In this document: positions 51,751-61,723 of the stretch, one piece after another
Layout of the letters: each line of letters opens with the position of its first letter
How positions within the stretch are numbered: position 1 is the first letter of the stretch
Assembly (NCBI RefSeq): GCF_000744815.1
Contig: NZ_JQMQ01000005.1
Span: forward strand, 2,426,055 to 2,490,054
DNA: 64,000 bases
Direction: 5' to 3'
DNA from: Phaeacidiphilus oryzae TH49
Lineage (GTDB): Bacteria > Actinomycetota > Actinomycetes > Streptomycetales > Streptomycetaceae
The notes under the pieces: generated by a model
Database searches by the model: none
What the model saw: only the letters and a program-made list of their open reading frames with translations
What the model was told of the DNA's origin: nothing
Program-made: the position numbers and the translations under genes

Positions 51751-52467
51751 GGTGTTAGACCCCCAAGCCGGCGGTGACCGGCACACGGTGCCCGGCCGCC
51801 CTGCGGTCGGCGTGCCCGGTCGGGCAGCCCGCCGGCGCGCGCAGGTCGCTGTTCACGATTGGTGCCAGGTTCATCGGTGGTGCGGCAGTGCTCTCTGCTC
51901 AGTGCAGTGGTACTCAGTCGTGCGAATGATGCTGCGGTTACGTGCTGGGTACGTGCAGGTTCTGATACTGGATCTGGACTGCTGGTCGAACGTCAACTCT
52001 GCTGGTGATGCTCACCGGTGACGCTCCGCCAACTTCGCCGGAGGCACCGGGCCGCCGACGCGGGTACGGCGAAGAGCCGGGACATTCCGCCCCGGCCACG
52101 CCGGCAGCTCTCTATTGCGCGGTAACTCTTCAACGGGACCGGGGAGCCCCGCCAGTCCTCCCGGGCAAAGGTTGCCCAACCGTGACCTGCCCGATTTCAA
52201 GCCCGCGAGCAGCGAATACCTGCTTTCAGAGCGGGTTCGGCGGCATCTCCCCAGGTGAGGCGCGGTATGCCACCACGGACATGAGTGACAGTCCTCGCCG
52301 AAGCCGGTTACGGCCGGCCCGGAGCCCTTTGTGCGGAGAAGTTCTGCGGTGAATTCAGGTAATCACGTTCCGTGACGAAACGGCTCTCACCGGAGTCTCA
52401 CCCGGCACCGCCGTCCCATCCGGAGGAAAGAATTCCGGCTGCGGCCGGGGACCGTGGAACAGGACTG
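51751..52467. other. Long non-coding interval upstream of the peptide transporter operon
   Basis: It has lower GC than its surroundings near 51890-52010 and 52180-52380, and no frame there looks coding. A TTGACG hexamer reads toward dppC on the minus strand (near 51990), but I see no convincing -10 element at the right spacing. GGGCAA-AGG-TTGCCC (52163-52177) is a 6-bp inverted repeat that could be an operator. The size suggests a complex control region or a small RNA I cannot recognise. Confidence 0.4.
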
Positions 52468-53253
52468 TCACCGGCGGTAGAACGGCGCCGGTCCGGCGGC
52501 CATCCAGAGGGCCACCGAGTCGTCCTCGTCCGGGGCGGCCAGCACCGCCACCCGGCAGTCCGCGGGGGCGGCCTCGGCCAGCGCGCGCCGGACCATCGCC
52601 CGGGCGTCGTCGGCTGAGGCGTGCGGATCGTCCAGTTCGAGGCCGATCGCGAGATACGGCTCCCCCAGAGCGGGGGCCACCCAGGCGCGCCGCAGCGCGC
52701 GCAACCCGGGGACCGCCCGGGCACCGCGCTTCAGCGCCTCGTAGAAGGGCTCGGCCGCGACGGCCGGTTCGGAGATCTCCAGCGGCCCGGCCGGCAGCCG
52801 GTCCAGGCCGAGCGCCACCCTGCGGAGGTCCGCCCAGGGGACGCCGACGCCGCCGCCGGCGGCGTGCGGATCCAGCCACAGGCCCCACCGGCTCGGATAC
52901 AGCACGGCGGCCAACTCCCGCCCCCCGCAGGCCTCGTGGGCCCGCTGCCAGCCGGAGGCGGCCAGCTGGGCCGGGGAGCTGACGGTCGGCACATAGCCGT
53001 AGCCGGCCACCTCCATGCTCCCGTACTGGGCGTCCGGGGAGCCCGGCTCGCCGTGCCAGAGGAGGGCGTAGAGGGTGCCGTCCGCGACGGCGCGCAGCAG
53101 CGTCTCGTACGCCTCCAGGCGGGGGCGTCCGGGAGGGGCGGACCTCAGGGCGTCGACCGCGGCGCCGAGGTCGGCCGCCGCCCGCGGCGGTCCCGGCCGT
53201 TCGTCCGACGCCACGTCGGGGAAGCGGTCGCCTGCTGCGAGGCCGCCGGCCAC
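52468..53253 (-). CDS. SseB-like protein, first of a pair
   Basis: 261 residues, GTG start at 53251-53253. The product resembles the SseB (enhanced serine sensitivity) family: a substrate-free alpha/beta domain with TLYALLWHG and AAVLYPSRWGLWLDPHAAGG, then an SseB C-terminal-like stretch (PYLAIGLELDD, VAVLAAPDEDDSVALWM). No catalytic residues are recognisable. It follows the second SseB-like gene by 75 bp on the same strand. The location beside glycine and serine genes fits the family name but proves nothing. Confidence 0.7.
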   Translation of the reverse strand: MAGGLAAGDRFPDVASDERPGPPRAAADLGAAVDALRSAPPGRPRLEAYETLLRAVADGTLYALLWHGEPGSPDAQYGSMEVAGYGYVPTVSSPAQLAASGWQRAHEACGGRELAAVLYPSRWGLWLDPHAAGGGVGVPWADLRRVALGLDRLPAGPLEISEPAVAAEPFYEALKRGARAVPGLRALRRAWVAPALGEPYLAIGLELDDPHASADDARAMVRRALAEAAPADCRVAVLAAPDEDDSVALWMAAGPAPFYRR

Positions 53254-53328
53254 GGTCGTCCCCTTCCTCTGCGGTGCGCTGATCCTGCCAGCAGGGTAGC
53301 GCCGGGCGAAACCCGGCCCCGGGACCCG

Positions 53329-54189
53329 TCAGCCGCGCGCGAAGAAAGGCGCCACCTCGGCCAGCAGCCAGTCGCCGACCGGGTCCTGGGCCACGTCAAG
53401 CAGCACGATGTTGACCTCCCAGGGCAGCGGGACCGCGCCCAGGGCGCGCCCGAGGGCGAGGGTGGCCGCCTCCTGGTCCGCCGGCTGCCAGCCGTCCAGC
53501 TCCACGCCGACGTACATCTTCTCCGGCTCGCCCTCGGCCGAGGCCAGCGCGCGCCGCGCGGTGAGCACCACCGGGACGCCCGCGAACTCGCTCGCCGCGG
53601 CCGCCAGGAACTCCACCGGGTCCTCGTGCGAGGCGGGCTGCCGCAGCGACACCCGGGAGCCGCCGCCCGCGCCCGGGCGCACCGCACCCTCCGGGTTCTC
53701 GTGCTCCCCGCCGCCGCAGAGCGTCCGCACGCCCTCGGCCGGAATCGGGATGCCGATCACCCCGCCGGGGTTGACCGCGATCCCCACGCCCACCGGCAGC
53801 CCCCGGGCGAACTCCCGCACCGGGGCCACCACGAACGGCATCGACGGATCGGAGCTGCCCGTCCGCAGCTGCGTCTCGGAGCTGAAGACCGGCACGAAGA
53901 GCTGGCCGGCCAGCTCCATGCTCGGCAGGTTCAGCTGGTCGCTGGCCGGGTCGCCGCCGTTCGGCAGCGGCACCCACACCCGGCTGCGGCCGAGCACCTC
54001 GACCACCCGCGGGGTCGCCCCGGGGTCGCCGCTGGCGAGCGAGAGCACCTGCTCCAGCTCGTTCTCCGGCCAGCCGCCGAGGCTGCCGCCGGAAGTGTGG
54101 GAACCCGCGTACGCGCCCGCGGGAGCGGCGTGCTGCTGCCCGGGGATGTGCGCGTGGTCGACGGGCATTCCTTCTGGCGGGTAGGTCAT
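53329..54189 (-). CDS. SseB family protein
   Basis: 286 residues from ATG 54187-54189. A Pro/His/Gly-rich start of about 40 residues is followed by the SseB N-terminal domain (SRVWVPLPNGG, QLFVPVFSSETQL) and an SseB C-terminal domain (KMYVGVELDGW, VNIVLLDVAQDPVGDWLLAEVAPFF). The biochemical function is unknown. The gene is divergent from the glycine riboswitch and gcvT, and the promoters of both lie within about 100 bp. Confidence 0.8.
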   Translation of the reverse strand: MTYPPEGMPVDHAHIPGQQHAAPAGAYAGSHTSGGSLGGWPENELEQVLSLASGDPGATPRVVEVLGRSRVWVPLPNGGDPASDQLNLPSMELAGQLFVPVFSSETQLRTGSSDPSMPFVVAPVREFARGLPVGVGIAVNPGGVIGIPIPAEGVRTLCGGGEHENPEGAVRPGAGGGSRVSLRQPASHEDPVEFLAAAASEFAGVPVVLTARRALASAEGEPEKMYVGVELDGWQPADQEAATLALGRALGAVPLPWEVNIVLLDVAQDPVGDWLLAEVAPFFARG

Positions 54190-54255
54190 AGCGGGCACCC
54201 TAGCCCACGTGCAATCATGAGCGCCGTCTTCAATTTCACATAGGCCGCTCGAACC

Positions 54256-54476
54256 CGTGCGGGAGAGTCCGGACCTCCGCCAGCCCCGCCCGGGGCCGGC
54301 CGCGGCCGGCGCCGAAGGAGCAAGTCCTCCCCGGAATCTCTCAGGCCCACCTACCGCACGGGCGAGGCAGATCTGGAAAGCGGAACCGCCTGCGGTTCCC
54401 ACCCACGGTGCAAGCCCCCGCCCGCCCGGGCGCGCGGTGAAGCTCTCAGGTCGAGACGACAGACGGGGAGCCCCTG
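54256..54476 (+). promoter_or_regulatory. Tandem glycine riboswitch (two aptamers) upstream of gcvT
   Basis: The first aptamer has GCGGGAGAGTCC, GCCGAAGGAGCAAGTCCTCC and AATCTCTCAGGCCCA, closed by GTGCGG/CCGCAC. The second has GGCAGATCTGGAAAGCGG, CCACGGTGCAAGCC, GTGAAGCTCTCAGGTC and GACGACAGACGGGGAG. These are the conserved blocks of the gcvT element (glycine riboswitch), and the two aptamers are nearly contiguous. Binding glycine normally turns expression on, so gcvT and the genes after it respond to excess glycine. The element ends about 50 nt before the gcvT ATG. Confidence 0.95.
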
Positions 54477-54525
54477 CCTACGCATGCCCGGAAACGGCAT
54501 GCCCCGAGACGGGAGCACCGCCCCG

Positions 54526-55650
54526 ATGAGCACCACCCGCCGTACCGCGCTCGACGCCCGCCACCGGGCGCTCGGCGCGACGATGACCGACTTCGCCGGC
54601 TGGGACATGCCGCTGCGCTACGGCAGCGAGCGCGAGGAGCACAACGCGGTCCGCACCCGCGCCGGCCTCTTCGACCTCTCCCACATGGGCGAGATCGCCG
54701 TCGCCGGCCCGCAGGCCGGCGCCCTCCTCGACCACGCCCTGGTCGGCTCGCTCTCCCCGCTGGCCGTGGGCCGCGCCCGGTACACCATGATCTGCCGCGA
54801 GGACGGCGGGATCCTGGACGACCTCATCGTCTACCGCACCGGCGACGAGGAGTACCTGGTCGTCGCCAACGCCTCCAACGCGCAGACCGTGCTGGACGCC
54901 CTCACCGAGCGCGCGGCCGGCTTCGACGCCGAGGTCCGGGACGACCGGGACGCCTACGCGCTGATCGCCGTGCAGGGCCCGGAGGCCGCCGGCATCCTCA
55001 GCGGCCTGACCGGCGCGGACCTGGACGGCCTCAAGTACTACGCCTCCCTCCCGGCCACCGTCGCCGGGATCGAGGCGCTGGTCGCCCGCACCGGCTACAC
55101 CGGCGAGGACGGCTTCGAGCTCTTCGTCGACCCCGCCTCCGCCGAGGCCCTGTGGGACGCCCTGACCGAGGCCGGCCGCGAGGCCGGCCTGGTCCCCTGC
55201 GGTCTGGCCTGCCGGGACACCCTGCGCCTAGAGGCCGGGATGCCGCTCTACGGCCACGAGCTCTCCACCGAGCTGACCCCGTTCGACGCGGGCCTCGGCC
55301 GGGTGGTCAAGTTCGAGAAGACCGCCAACGAGGGCAGGTTCGTCGGCCGGGCCGCGCTGGAGGCGGCGGCCGAGCAGGCCGCGGCCGAGCCGCCGCGGGT
55401 GCTGGTCGGCCTGGTCTCCCCGGGACGGCGGGTGCCGCGGGCCGGCTACTCCGTGGTCACCGCCGAGGACGGCGCGGTGATCGGCTCGGTCACCTCCGGC
55501 GCCCCCTCGCCGACCCTGGGCAAGCCGATCGCCATGGCGTACGTGGACGCCGCGCACGCCGCCGCCGGCACCCAGGTGGCCGTGGACATCCGCGGCAGCC
55601 GGGAGCCGGTCGAGGTCGTGGCGCTCCCCTTCTACAAGCGCGCCCGCTGA
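54526..55650 (+). CDS. gcvT: Glycine cleavage system T protein (aminomethyltransferase)
   Basis: 374 residues. MTDFAGWDMPLRYGSEREEH and RAGLFDLSHMGEI are the N-terminal folate-binding landmarks. EAGMPLYGHELSTELTPFDAGLG and VKFEKTANEGRFVGRAAL are standard. It passes the methylene carbon from the lipoyl arm of GcvH to tetrahydrofolate, releasing ammonia. ATG 54526 is used; an in-frame ATG at 54484 would begin inside the riboswitch 3' flank. gcvP, the decarboxylase, is not in the window, as usual in Streptomyces, where it lies elsewhere. Confidence 0.95.
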   Translation: MSTTRRTALDARHRALGATMTDFAGWDMPLRYGSEREEHNAVRTRAGLFDLSHMGEIAVAGPQAGALLDHALVGSLSPLAVGRARYTMICREDGGILDDLIVYRTGDEEYLVVANASNAQTVLDALTERAAGFDAEVRDDRDAYALIAVQGPEAAGILSGLTGADLDGLKYYASLPATVAGIEALVARTGYTGEDGFELFVDPASAEALWDALTEAGREAGLVPCGLACRDTLRLEAGMPLYGHELSTELTPFDAGLGRVVKFEKTANEGRFVGRAALEAAAEQAAAEPPRVLVGLVSPGRRVPRAGYSVVTAEDGAVIGSVTSGAPSPTLGKPIAMAYVDAAHAAAGTQVAVDIRGSREPVEVVALPFYKRAR

Positions 55651-55785
55651 CAGCTCCGCATCCCGCAGACTGAACCGGGTCGTACCCGCCGGGCCCCGCC
55701 AGCTGACGGGGCGCCATCTCAGGGAGTGGAACACCCCCGCTCCCCGTTTCGTCGTACCCCTCCCCCATCCTGGAGAATTGCCGTC

Positions 55786-56163
55786 ATGAGCAACCCGCAG
55801 CACCTGCAGTACAGCAAGGAACACGAGTGGCTGACCGCCGCCGAGGACGGTGTCTCCACCGTCGGCATCACGGCCTTCGCCGCCGACGCGCTGGGTGATG
55901 TGGTCTACGTCCAGCTGCCCGAGGTCGGGCAGGCCGTGACCGCCGGCGAGAGCTGCGGCGAGCTCGAGTCCACCAAGTCGGTCTCCGACCTCTACTCGCC
56001 GGTCGACGGCGAGGTCACCGAGGTCAACCAGGCCGTCGTGGACGACCCCGCGCTGGTGAACTCCGCCCCCTTCGAGGACGGCTGGCTGTTCAAGGTCCGT
56101 CTGGCGGGCGCCCCCGAGGGCCTGCTCAGCGCGGACGAGTACGCGGCCCACACCGGCAACTGA
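55786..56163 (+). CDS. gcvH: Glycine cleavage system H protein
   Basis: 125 residues, with GGAGA before the ATG. It carries the lipoyl lysine K64 in [20 protein letters not shown], and [20 protein letters not shown] at the start. It shuttles the aminomethyl group between GcvP, GcvT and GcvL. The gap of 135 bp to gcvT contains no second riboswitch, so the operon is probably continuous. Confidence 0.96.
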   Translation: MSNPQHLQYSKEHEWLTAAEDGVSTVGITAFAADALGDVVYVQLPEVGQAVTAGESCGELESTKSVSDLYSPVDGEVTEVNQAVVDDPALVNSAPFEDGWLFKVRLAGAPEGLLSADEYAAHTGN

Positions 56164-56219
56164 CCCCACAGCCAGCCCCCCGGAGCGCCCGAGCGCACCA
56201 CGGCAGGAGGCCCATCCGC

Positions 56220-57491
56220 ATGTCCGCTTCTTCTTCCCTGCTCAACCAGTCGCTGCACGAGCTCGACCCCGAGGTCGCCACGGCGGTCGACGCCGAGCTG
56301 AACCGCCAGCAGTCCACCCTGGAGATGATCGCCTCCGAGAACTTCGCGCCGGTCGCGGTGCTGGAGGCGCAGGGCTCGGTGCTGACCAACAAGTACGCCG
56401 AGGGCTACCCCGGCCGCCGGTACTACGGCGGCTGCGAGCACGTCGACGTGGTCGAGCAGCTGGCGATCGACCGGGTCAAGGAGCTGTTCGGCGCGGAGGC
56501 CGCCAACGTCCAGCCGCACTCGGGCGCCTCGGCCAACGCGGCCGCGATGTTCGCGCTGCTCAAGCCGGGCGACACCATCCTGGGCCTGGACCTCGCCCAC
56601 GGCGGGCACCTGACCCACGGAATGAAGATCAACTTCTCCGGCAAGCTGTACGACGTGGTCGCCTACCACGTGGACGCGGAGACCTCGCGGGTGGACATGG
56701 CCGAGGTCGAGCGGCTGGCCAAGGAGCACCGGCCGAAGCTGATCGTGGCCGGCTGGTCGGCGTACCCGCGGCAGCTGGACTTCGCCGAGTTCCGGCGGAT
56801 CGCGGACGCGGTGGACGCCTACCTGATGGTGGACATGGCCCACTTCGCCGGGCTGGTCGCGGCGGGCCTCCACCCGAACCCGGTGCCCTTCGCGGACATC
56901 GTCACCACCACCACCCACAAGACCCTCGGCGGTCCGCGCGGCGGCGTGATCCTCTCCACCGCCGAGATCGCCAAGAAGATCAACTCGGCGGTCTTCCCGG
57001 GGCAGCAGGGCGGCCCGCTGGAGCACGTCATCGCGGCGAAGGCGGTCGCCTTCAAGGTCGCGGCGAGCGAGGAGTTCAAGGACCGCCAGCGCCGTACCCT
57101 GGAGGGCGCGAAGCTGCTCGCCGAGCGGCTGTCCGCGGCGGACGCCCGGGAGGCCGGGGTGAAGGTCCTCTCCGGCGGCACCGACGTCCACCTGGTCCTG
57201 GTGGACCTGGTCGACAGCGAGCTGGACGGCAAGCAGGCGGAGGACCGGCTGCACGAGATCGGCATCACCGTCAACCGCAACGCCGTGCCGAACGACCCGC
57301 GTCCGCCGATGGTCACCTCGGGCCTCCGGGTGGGCACGCCCGCGCTGGCCACCCGCGGCTTCGACGCGGAGGACTTCCGCGAGGTCGCCGACGTCATCGC
57401 CGAGGCCCTGAAGCCGAGCTGCGACGTGGCGGCGCTGCGGACCCGCGTCGAGGCGCTGGCCGCGAAGCACCCGCTGTACCCGGGGCTGTAG
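56220..57491 (+). CDS. glyA: Serine hydroxymethyltransferase
   Basis: 423 residues, with AGGAGG upstream. The PLP lysine is K234 in [34 protein letters not shown] and the [13 protein letters not shown] motif are classical. It combines glycine with methylene-THF, the product of GcvT, to make serine. Placed between gcvH and sdaA it converts glycine-derived carbon to serine. The start 56 nt after gcvH implies cotranscription. Confidence 0.96.
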   Translation: MSASSSLLNQSLHELDPEVATAVDAELNRQQSTLEMIASENFAPVAVLEAQGSVLTNKYAEGYPGRRYYGGCEHVDVVEQLAIDRVKELFGAEAANVQPHSGASANAAAMFALLKPGDTILGLDLAHGGHLTHGMKINFSGKLYDVVAYHVDAETSRVDMAEVERLAKEHRPKLIVAGWSAYPRQLDFAEFRRIADAVDAYLMVDMAHFAGLVAAGLHPNPVPFADIVTTTTHKTLGGPRGGVILSTAEIAKKINSAVFPGQQGGPLEHVIAAKAVAFKVAASEEFKDRQRRTLEGAKLLAERLSAADAREAGVKVLSGGTDVHLVLVDLVDSELDGKQAEDRLHEIGITVNRNAVPNDPRPPMVTSGLRVGTPALATRGFDAEDFREVADVIAEALKPSCDVAALRTRVEALAAKHPLYPGL

Positions 57492-57528
57492 GCCCCGCGC
57501 CCCGAGCGCAGCGCCGCAGGCGCGAGCA

Positions 57529-57658
57529 AGGGGCGCGGGGAACTGCGCGGCCCGCGCGCAACGGCGCCGCACCCGGCAGCGGAGTCCGGGTTGCAGCCCG
57601 GTGGCCGCTGCCGGCCGCGACGCCGTACACGGCGGGCCGCGCAGTTCCCCGCGCCCCT
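57529..57658. repeat. 129-bp dispersed element, copy B, between glyA and sdaA
   Basis: The ends AGGGGCGCGGGGAACTGCGC and GCGCAGTTCCCCGCGCCCCT are exact inverted copies. The spacing of the ends equals that of copy A at 26053-26182, and the first 42 bases of the core are identical between copies, while the centre has diverged. It follows glyA and probably affects the end or processing of that transcript. Confidence 0.85.
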
Positions 57659-57706
57659 CACTACGGCCCTCCGGGCCCTCATCTCAACCCACGGGAGGTG
57701 CTGACC

Positions 57707-59077
57707 ATGGCGCTCAGCGTTTTCGATCTCTTCTCCGTCGGCATCGGCCCGTCCAGCTCGCACACCGTCGGCCCGATGCGCGCGGCGCGGATGTTCGCCC
57801 GCCGGCTCAAGTCCGAGGGCCTCCTCGCCGGCACCGCCTCGATCCGCGCCGAGCTCTTCGGCTCCCTCGGGGCCACCGGCCACGGCCACGGCACCCCCAA
57901 GGCCGTCCTCCTCGGCCTGGAGGGCAACTCCCCCCGCACGGTCGACGTCGAGGCGGCCGACGCCGACGCCGAGCGGATCAGGAGCGAGCGCCGCATCCGC
58001 CTCCTCGGCGTCCACGAGATCGACTTCGACCCGGACACCCAGCTGGTACTCCACCGCCGCCGCGCCCTGCCGTACCACCCCAACGGGATGACCGTCTGCG
58101 CCTACGACGCGGCCGGGGTGCCCGTGCTGGAGAAGACCTACTACTCCGTCGGCGGCGGCTTCGTGGTCGACGAGGACGCCATCGACGAGGCCGACCGCAT
58201 CAAGCCGGACGACACCGTCCTCCGCTACCCCTTCCGCACCGGCGAGGAGCTCCTCCGCCTCACCCGGGAGACCGGCCTCTCCGTCTCCTCCCTCATGCTG
58301 GAGAACGAGAAGGCCTGGCGCACCGAGGCGGAGATCCGGGCCGGCCTGCTGGAGATCTGGCGGGTGATGCGGGAGTGCGTCCACGCGGGCCTCAGCCGCG
58401 AGGGCATCCTCCCCGGCGGGCTGAAGGTGCGCCGCCGCGCCGCCACCGCCGCCCGCCAGCTCCGCGCCGAGGGGACCGGGCCGGCGAACGCGATGGAGTG
58501 GGTCACCCTCTACGCGATGGCGGTCAACGAGGAGAACGCCGCCGGCGGGCGGGTGGTCACCGCCCCGACCAACGGCGCGGCCGGCATCATCCCGGCCGTC
58601 CTCCACTACTTCCAGGACTTCGTGCCCGGCGCCGACGACGACGGGGCGGTCCGCTTCCTCCTCGCGGCCGGCGCGATCGGCATGCTCTTCAAGGAGAACG
58701 CCTCGATCTCCGGCGCCGAGGTCGGCTGCCAGGGGGAGGTCGGCTCGGCCTGCTCCATGGCGGCCGGCGGTCTCGCCGAGGTCCTCGGCGGGACGCCGGA
58801 GCAGGTGGAGAACGCGGCCGAGATCGGCATCGAGCACAACCTCGGCCTGACCTGCGACCCGGTCGGCGGCCTGGTCCAGATCCCGTGCATCGAGCGGAAC
58901 GGGATGGCGGCCGTGAAGGCGGTCACCGCCGCCCGGATGTCACTGCGCGGCGACGGCCGGCACACGGTCTCCCTGGACAAGGCGATCAAGACCATGAAGG
59001 AGACCGGCGCCGACATGAAGGTCAAGTACAAGGAGACCTCGCGGGGCGGCCTCGCGGTCAACGTCATCGAGTGCTGA
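57707..59077 (+). CDS. sdaA: L-serine ammonia-lyase (iron-sulfur type)
   Basis: 456 residues, single-chain fusion of beta ([22 protein letters not shown]) and alpha domains. Iron-sulfur cysteines lie at 341 and 349 ([10 protein letters not shown]) and at 383 and 394 ([14 protein letters not shown]). It deaminates serine to pyruvate. ATG 57707 is favoured over a GTG nine bases earlier because GGGAGG is 8 nt upstream. It completes the glycine-to-pyruvate route of this operon region, though the repeat before it may give it separate control. Confidence 0.95.
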   Translation: MALSVFDLFSVGIGPSSSHTVGPMRAARMFARRLKSEGLLAGTASIRAELFGSLGATGHGHGTPKAVLLGLEGNSPRTVDVEAADADAERIRSERRIRLLGVHEIDFDPDTQLVLHRRRALPYHPNGMTVCAYDAAGVPVLEKTYYSVGGGFVVDEDAIDEADRIKPDDTVLRYPFRTGEELLRLTRETGLSVSSLMLENEKAWRTEAEIRAGLLEIWRVMRECVHAGLSREGILPGGLKVRRRAATAARQLRAEGTGPANAMEWVTLYAMAVNEENAAGGRVVTAPTNGAAGIIPAVLHYFQDFVPGADDDGAVRFLLAAGAIGMLFKENASISGAEVGCQGEVGSACSMAAGGLAEVLGGTPEQVENAAEIGIEHNLGLTCDPVGGLVQIPCIERNGMAAVKAVTAARMSLRGDGRHTVSLDKAIKTMKETGADMKVKYKETSRGGLAVNVIEC

Positions 59078-59218
59078 GCCGGTCGCGGCGGCGGCGCATG
59101 GGCCCTCCGGGCTAGGCCGAACAGGGGGATTTTTCACTTAACCTTCATGTTGTGCCCGGCCCATGACCTTTCGGTGCCCATCATCCGGGGTGTCACCACC
59201 CACCTCGGAGGATGAGGA

Positions 59219-61564
59219 ATGACGAGAATCCCTCGGGCCGGGAGGCCTCGAGAACGAGCTGGCATGCCTGCCCCCCGGCAGCGCCGCCGGCTTTCGATCG
59301 TCGCCGCCGTCGTCGGCGGCGCGCTCGCGATGACCGGGGCCGCGATGCCGGCCCTGGCCGCCACCGGGGGCCACCTCGGTCACACCCGCCCGGCGACGGC
59401 GCACCAGGTCGCCGGCGACACCGCCGCCCACCGGGCGCTGCGCTGCGGACCCGGCTGCGGCGCCGCCGCGCCGGTGCCGATGCCGGTCCCGGTGCCGGCC
59501 TCCGGCTGCACCGCCGGCTGCCCCACCGTGCCACTGCCGCCCCTTCCGGCGCCCACCCTCGCGCCGCCGACGGTCCCGCCGGTCCCCTCCGGATGCGGAG
59601 CCTGCAACCCGGGCACTCCGCCGCCCACCTCGCCGCCGCCGCTCCAGCCGCACCTGCATGTGCACAAGAGCGCCGACCGCACCGTCGCCTTCCAGGGCCA
59701 GGTGGTCACCTACCGGGTGGCGTTCACCAACACGGGGGCGGTTCCGTTCCCGGCCGGGCAGCTGCCGGTGGTCACCGACCACCTCGCGCAGGTGCTGGAC
59801 GACGCCGACCTGATCCCCGGTTCGCTCTCCGCCTCCGTCGGCAGCGCCTCGTACCACGCGGCGGGCCAGGAGATCGTCTGGCGCGGGCAGATCCAGCCCG
59901 CCGAGCAGATCGACTTCACCTACCGGGTGCGGGTGCACAACCCCGACACCGCCGACCTCAGCCTGGACAACGTGGTCGTCGCGCCGCACTCCAACTGCGC
60001 GGCCGGGTCCATGGACGACGAGTGCCGGGTGCACATCCCCGTGCCCACCCCGCGCACGCCGGGGCTGCGCGTCCACAAGCAGGCCGACCGGCCGTACTAC
60101 CTGCCGGGACAGCGCGTCCACTACACGATCACGCTGACCGACACCGGCGCCGCCCCACTGCGGCACGTGGTCGCCACCGACGACCTCACCGGCACCTTCG
60201 ACGACGCGCGCTACGACAACGACGCGAGGGCCACCTCGGGGACCGTCTCCTTCCACCGTCCCCGGCTGACCTGGACCGGTGACATCGCGCCGGGCGCGAC
60301 CGTCACCCTCACCTACAGCGTCACCGCGGACAACCCCGACCGCGGGAACCTGCGGATCGACGACGCGGTGACGGTGCCGCACAGCAACTGCTCGGTGGGC
60401 ACCGCCCCCGGCTGCTCGGTGCACCTCAACTCGCCCCGCTGGGTGGTCGACAAGCGGGAGGACCGGGACGACGTGGTGCCCAACGACGTCATCCACTACA
60501 CCATCACCGCCCACAACACCGGCACGTTCGACTTCACCGGCGCCTACCAGGCGTCCCTGGAGGACGACCTCTCGCAGATCGTGGCCGACTCGAACTCGAT
60601 CTACGACGCGGACGCGACCGCGAGCACCGGCTCGATCAGCACCCACCTGCCGTACGTGGTCTGGCGCGGTGACCTGCCGGCCGGCCACACCGTCACCATC
60701 CACCTCTCGATCCGTGCCGAGGGACTCCACGCGGGCCAGCGCGAGCTGACCAACATCGTCCGCGCCCTCTTCCCGCATCACGGCGGCACCGACCTGAGCC
60801 ACCCGCTTCCGGCACTGGCCGCCTCGACGCGGGCACTGCCGGCCGCCGGCCTCAGGTCCATGCCGCTCGCCGCCGCCCCGAGGGCGGCCGCACCGCGGGC
60901 CGCCACCGAGCCCGGTGCCACCGTCGACCCGGCCAACGGGCAGATCACCGCCTGCAAGGTGGACCCGGTCACGGACAGCTGCTATGTGGACGCCGACGAG
61001 CCGGCCTTCCGGTTCGTGGTCGCCAAGCACGCCGACCGCACCACCGTGCGTCCGGGCGAGACCATCACCTACACGGTGGCCTTCGGCAACACCGGGGTGG
61101 ACCGCTTCCCGGCCGGCGAGCTCCCCGTCCTCACCGACGACCTGAGCGGCACCCTGTCGGGCGGTCGGCTGGTGGCCGGCTCGCTGCACGCCACCACCGG
61201 TGACGTCCACTTCGACGCCGCCGCCCAGGCGATCGTCTGGACCGGGCAGCTCGCCTCGGGCCAGCACGGCAGCTTCACCTACCGGGTGCGGATCGACTCG
61301 CCGTACCACGGGCCCGAGACGCTCAAGGACGTCATCGTCTCGCCCGGGTCCAACTGCCCGGCCGGTTCGATGAGCGGCAGCTGCGTCGTGCGGGTGACGG
61401 TCACCGGTCCCGGTGCGCCGGCCACCGCCGGCCTCTCCGGGCTGCTCGCCCACACCGGCGCCGACGAGCACTTCGGCGCTCTGCTGTGGGCCTCCGGCGC
61501 GCTGACCGCCGCCGGCGGCCTGGCCCTGGCCGGCCGCCGACTCCGGGCCCGCCGCAAGGCCTGA
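59219..61564 (+). CDS. Secreted, sortase-anchored surface protein with four DUF11-like modules
   Basis: 781 residues, with GGAGG just before the ATG. A signal peptide ends near AMPALA-ATGG, then a Cys/Pro-rich stalk (about 75-140). Four Ig-like DUF11/isopeptide-type modules follow at about 142-255, 262-375, 383-500 and 608-725. Each starts like VHKSADRTVAFQGQVVTYRV, and three end with a SNC...C pair (PHSNC, PGSNC). The C-terminus is LAHTG (743-747), a hydrophobic span, then RRLRARRKA. LAXTG is the recognition motif of class E sortases in Streptomyces, so the protein should be linked to the cell wall. The role is unknown; adhesion or a structural coat is likely. An AT-rich patch (59128-59150) may hold its promoter. 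Confidence 0.85.
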   Translation: MTRIPRAGRPRERAGMPAPRQRRRLSIVAAVVGGALAMTGAAMPALAATGGHLGHTRPATAHQVAGDTAAHRALRCGPGCGAAAPVPMPVPVPASGCTAGCPTVPLPPLPAPTLAPPTVPPVPSGCGACNPGTPPPTSPPPLQPHLHVHKSADRTVAFQGQVVTYRVAFTNTGAVPFPAGQLPVVTDHLAQVLDDADLIPGSLSASVGSASYHAAGQEIVWRGQIQPAEQIDFTYRVRVHNPDTADLSLDNVVVAPHSNCAAGSMDDECRVHIPVPTPRTPGLRVHKQADRPYYLPGQRVHYTITLTDTGAAPLRHVVATDDLTGTFDDARYDNDARATSGTVSFHRPRLTWTGDIAPGATVTLTYSVTADNPDRGNLRIDDAVTVPHSNCSVGTAPGCSVHLNSPRWVVDKREDRDDVVPNDVIHYTITAHNTGTFDFTGAYQASLEDDLSQIVADSNSIYDADATASTGSISTHLPYVVWRGDLPAGHTVTIHLSIRAEGLHAGQRELTNIVRALFPHHGGTDLSHPLPALAASTRALPAAGLRSMPLAAAPRAAAPRAATEPGATVDPANGQITACKVDPVTDSCYVDADEPAFRFVVAKHADRTTVRPGETITYTVAFGNTGVDRFPAGELPVLTDDLSGTLSGGRLVAGSLHATTGDVHFDAAAQAIVWTGQLASGQHGSFTYRVRIDSPYHGPETLKDVIVSPGSNCPAGSMSGSCVVRVTVTGPGAPATAGLSGLLAHTGADEHFGALLWASGALTAAGGLALAGRRLRARRKA

Positions 61565-61593
61565 CCAGAGGAGACAGCAGCCGACGCGCAGAA

Positions 61594-61633
61594 CGGCGGG
61601 GCCCCCGGTGGTGATCCACCGGGGGCCCCGCCG
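61594..61633 (+). terminator. Strong hairpin terminator after the surface protein gene
   Basis: A perfect 18-bp stem, CGGCGGGGCCCCCGGTGG (61594-61611) with its complement (61616-61633), and the loop TGAT. It is 30 nt after the stop codon. Confidence 0.85.
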
Positions 61634-61723
61634 TACGCGTCGGCCGGAAGGTAGCGGTGGGGTAAGAGTCACACGTGAACTCCGGGCCGTCGGACCAAGG
61701 TTGGTGTGGCAGCATCCCGCGCC

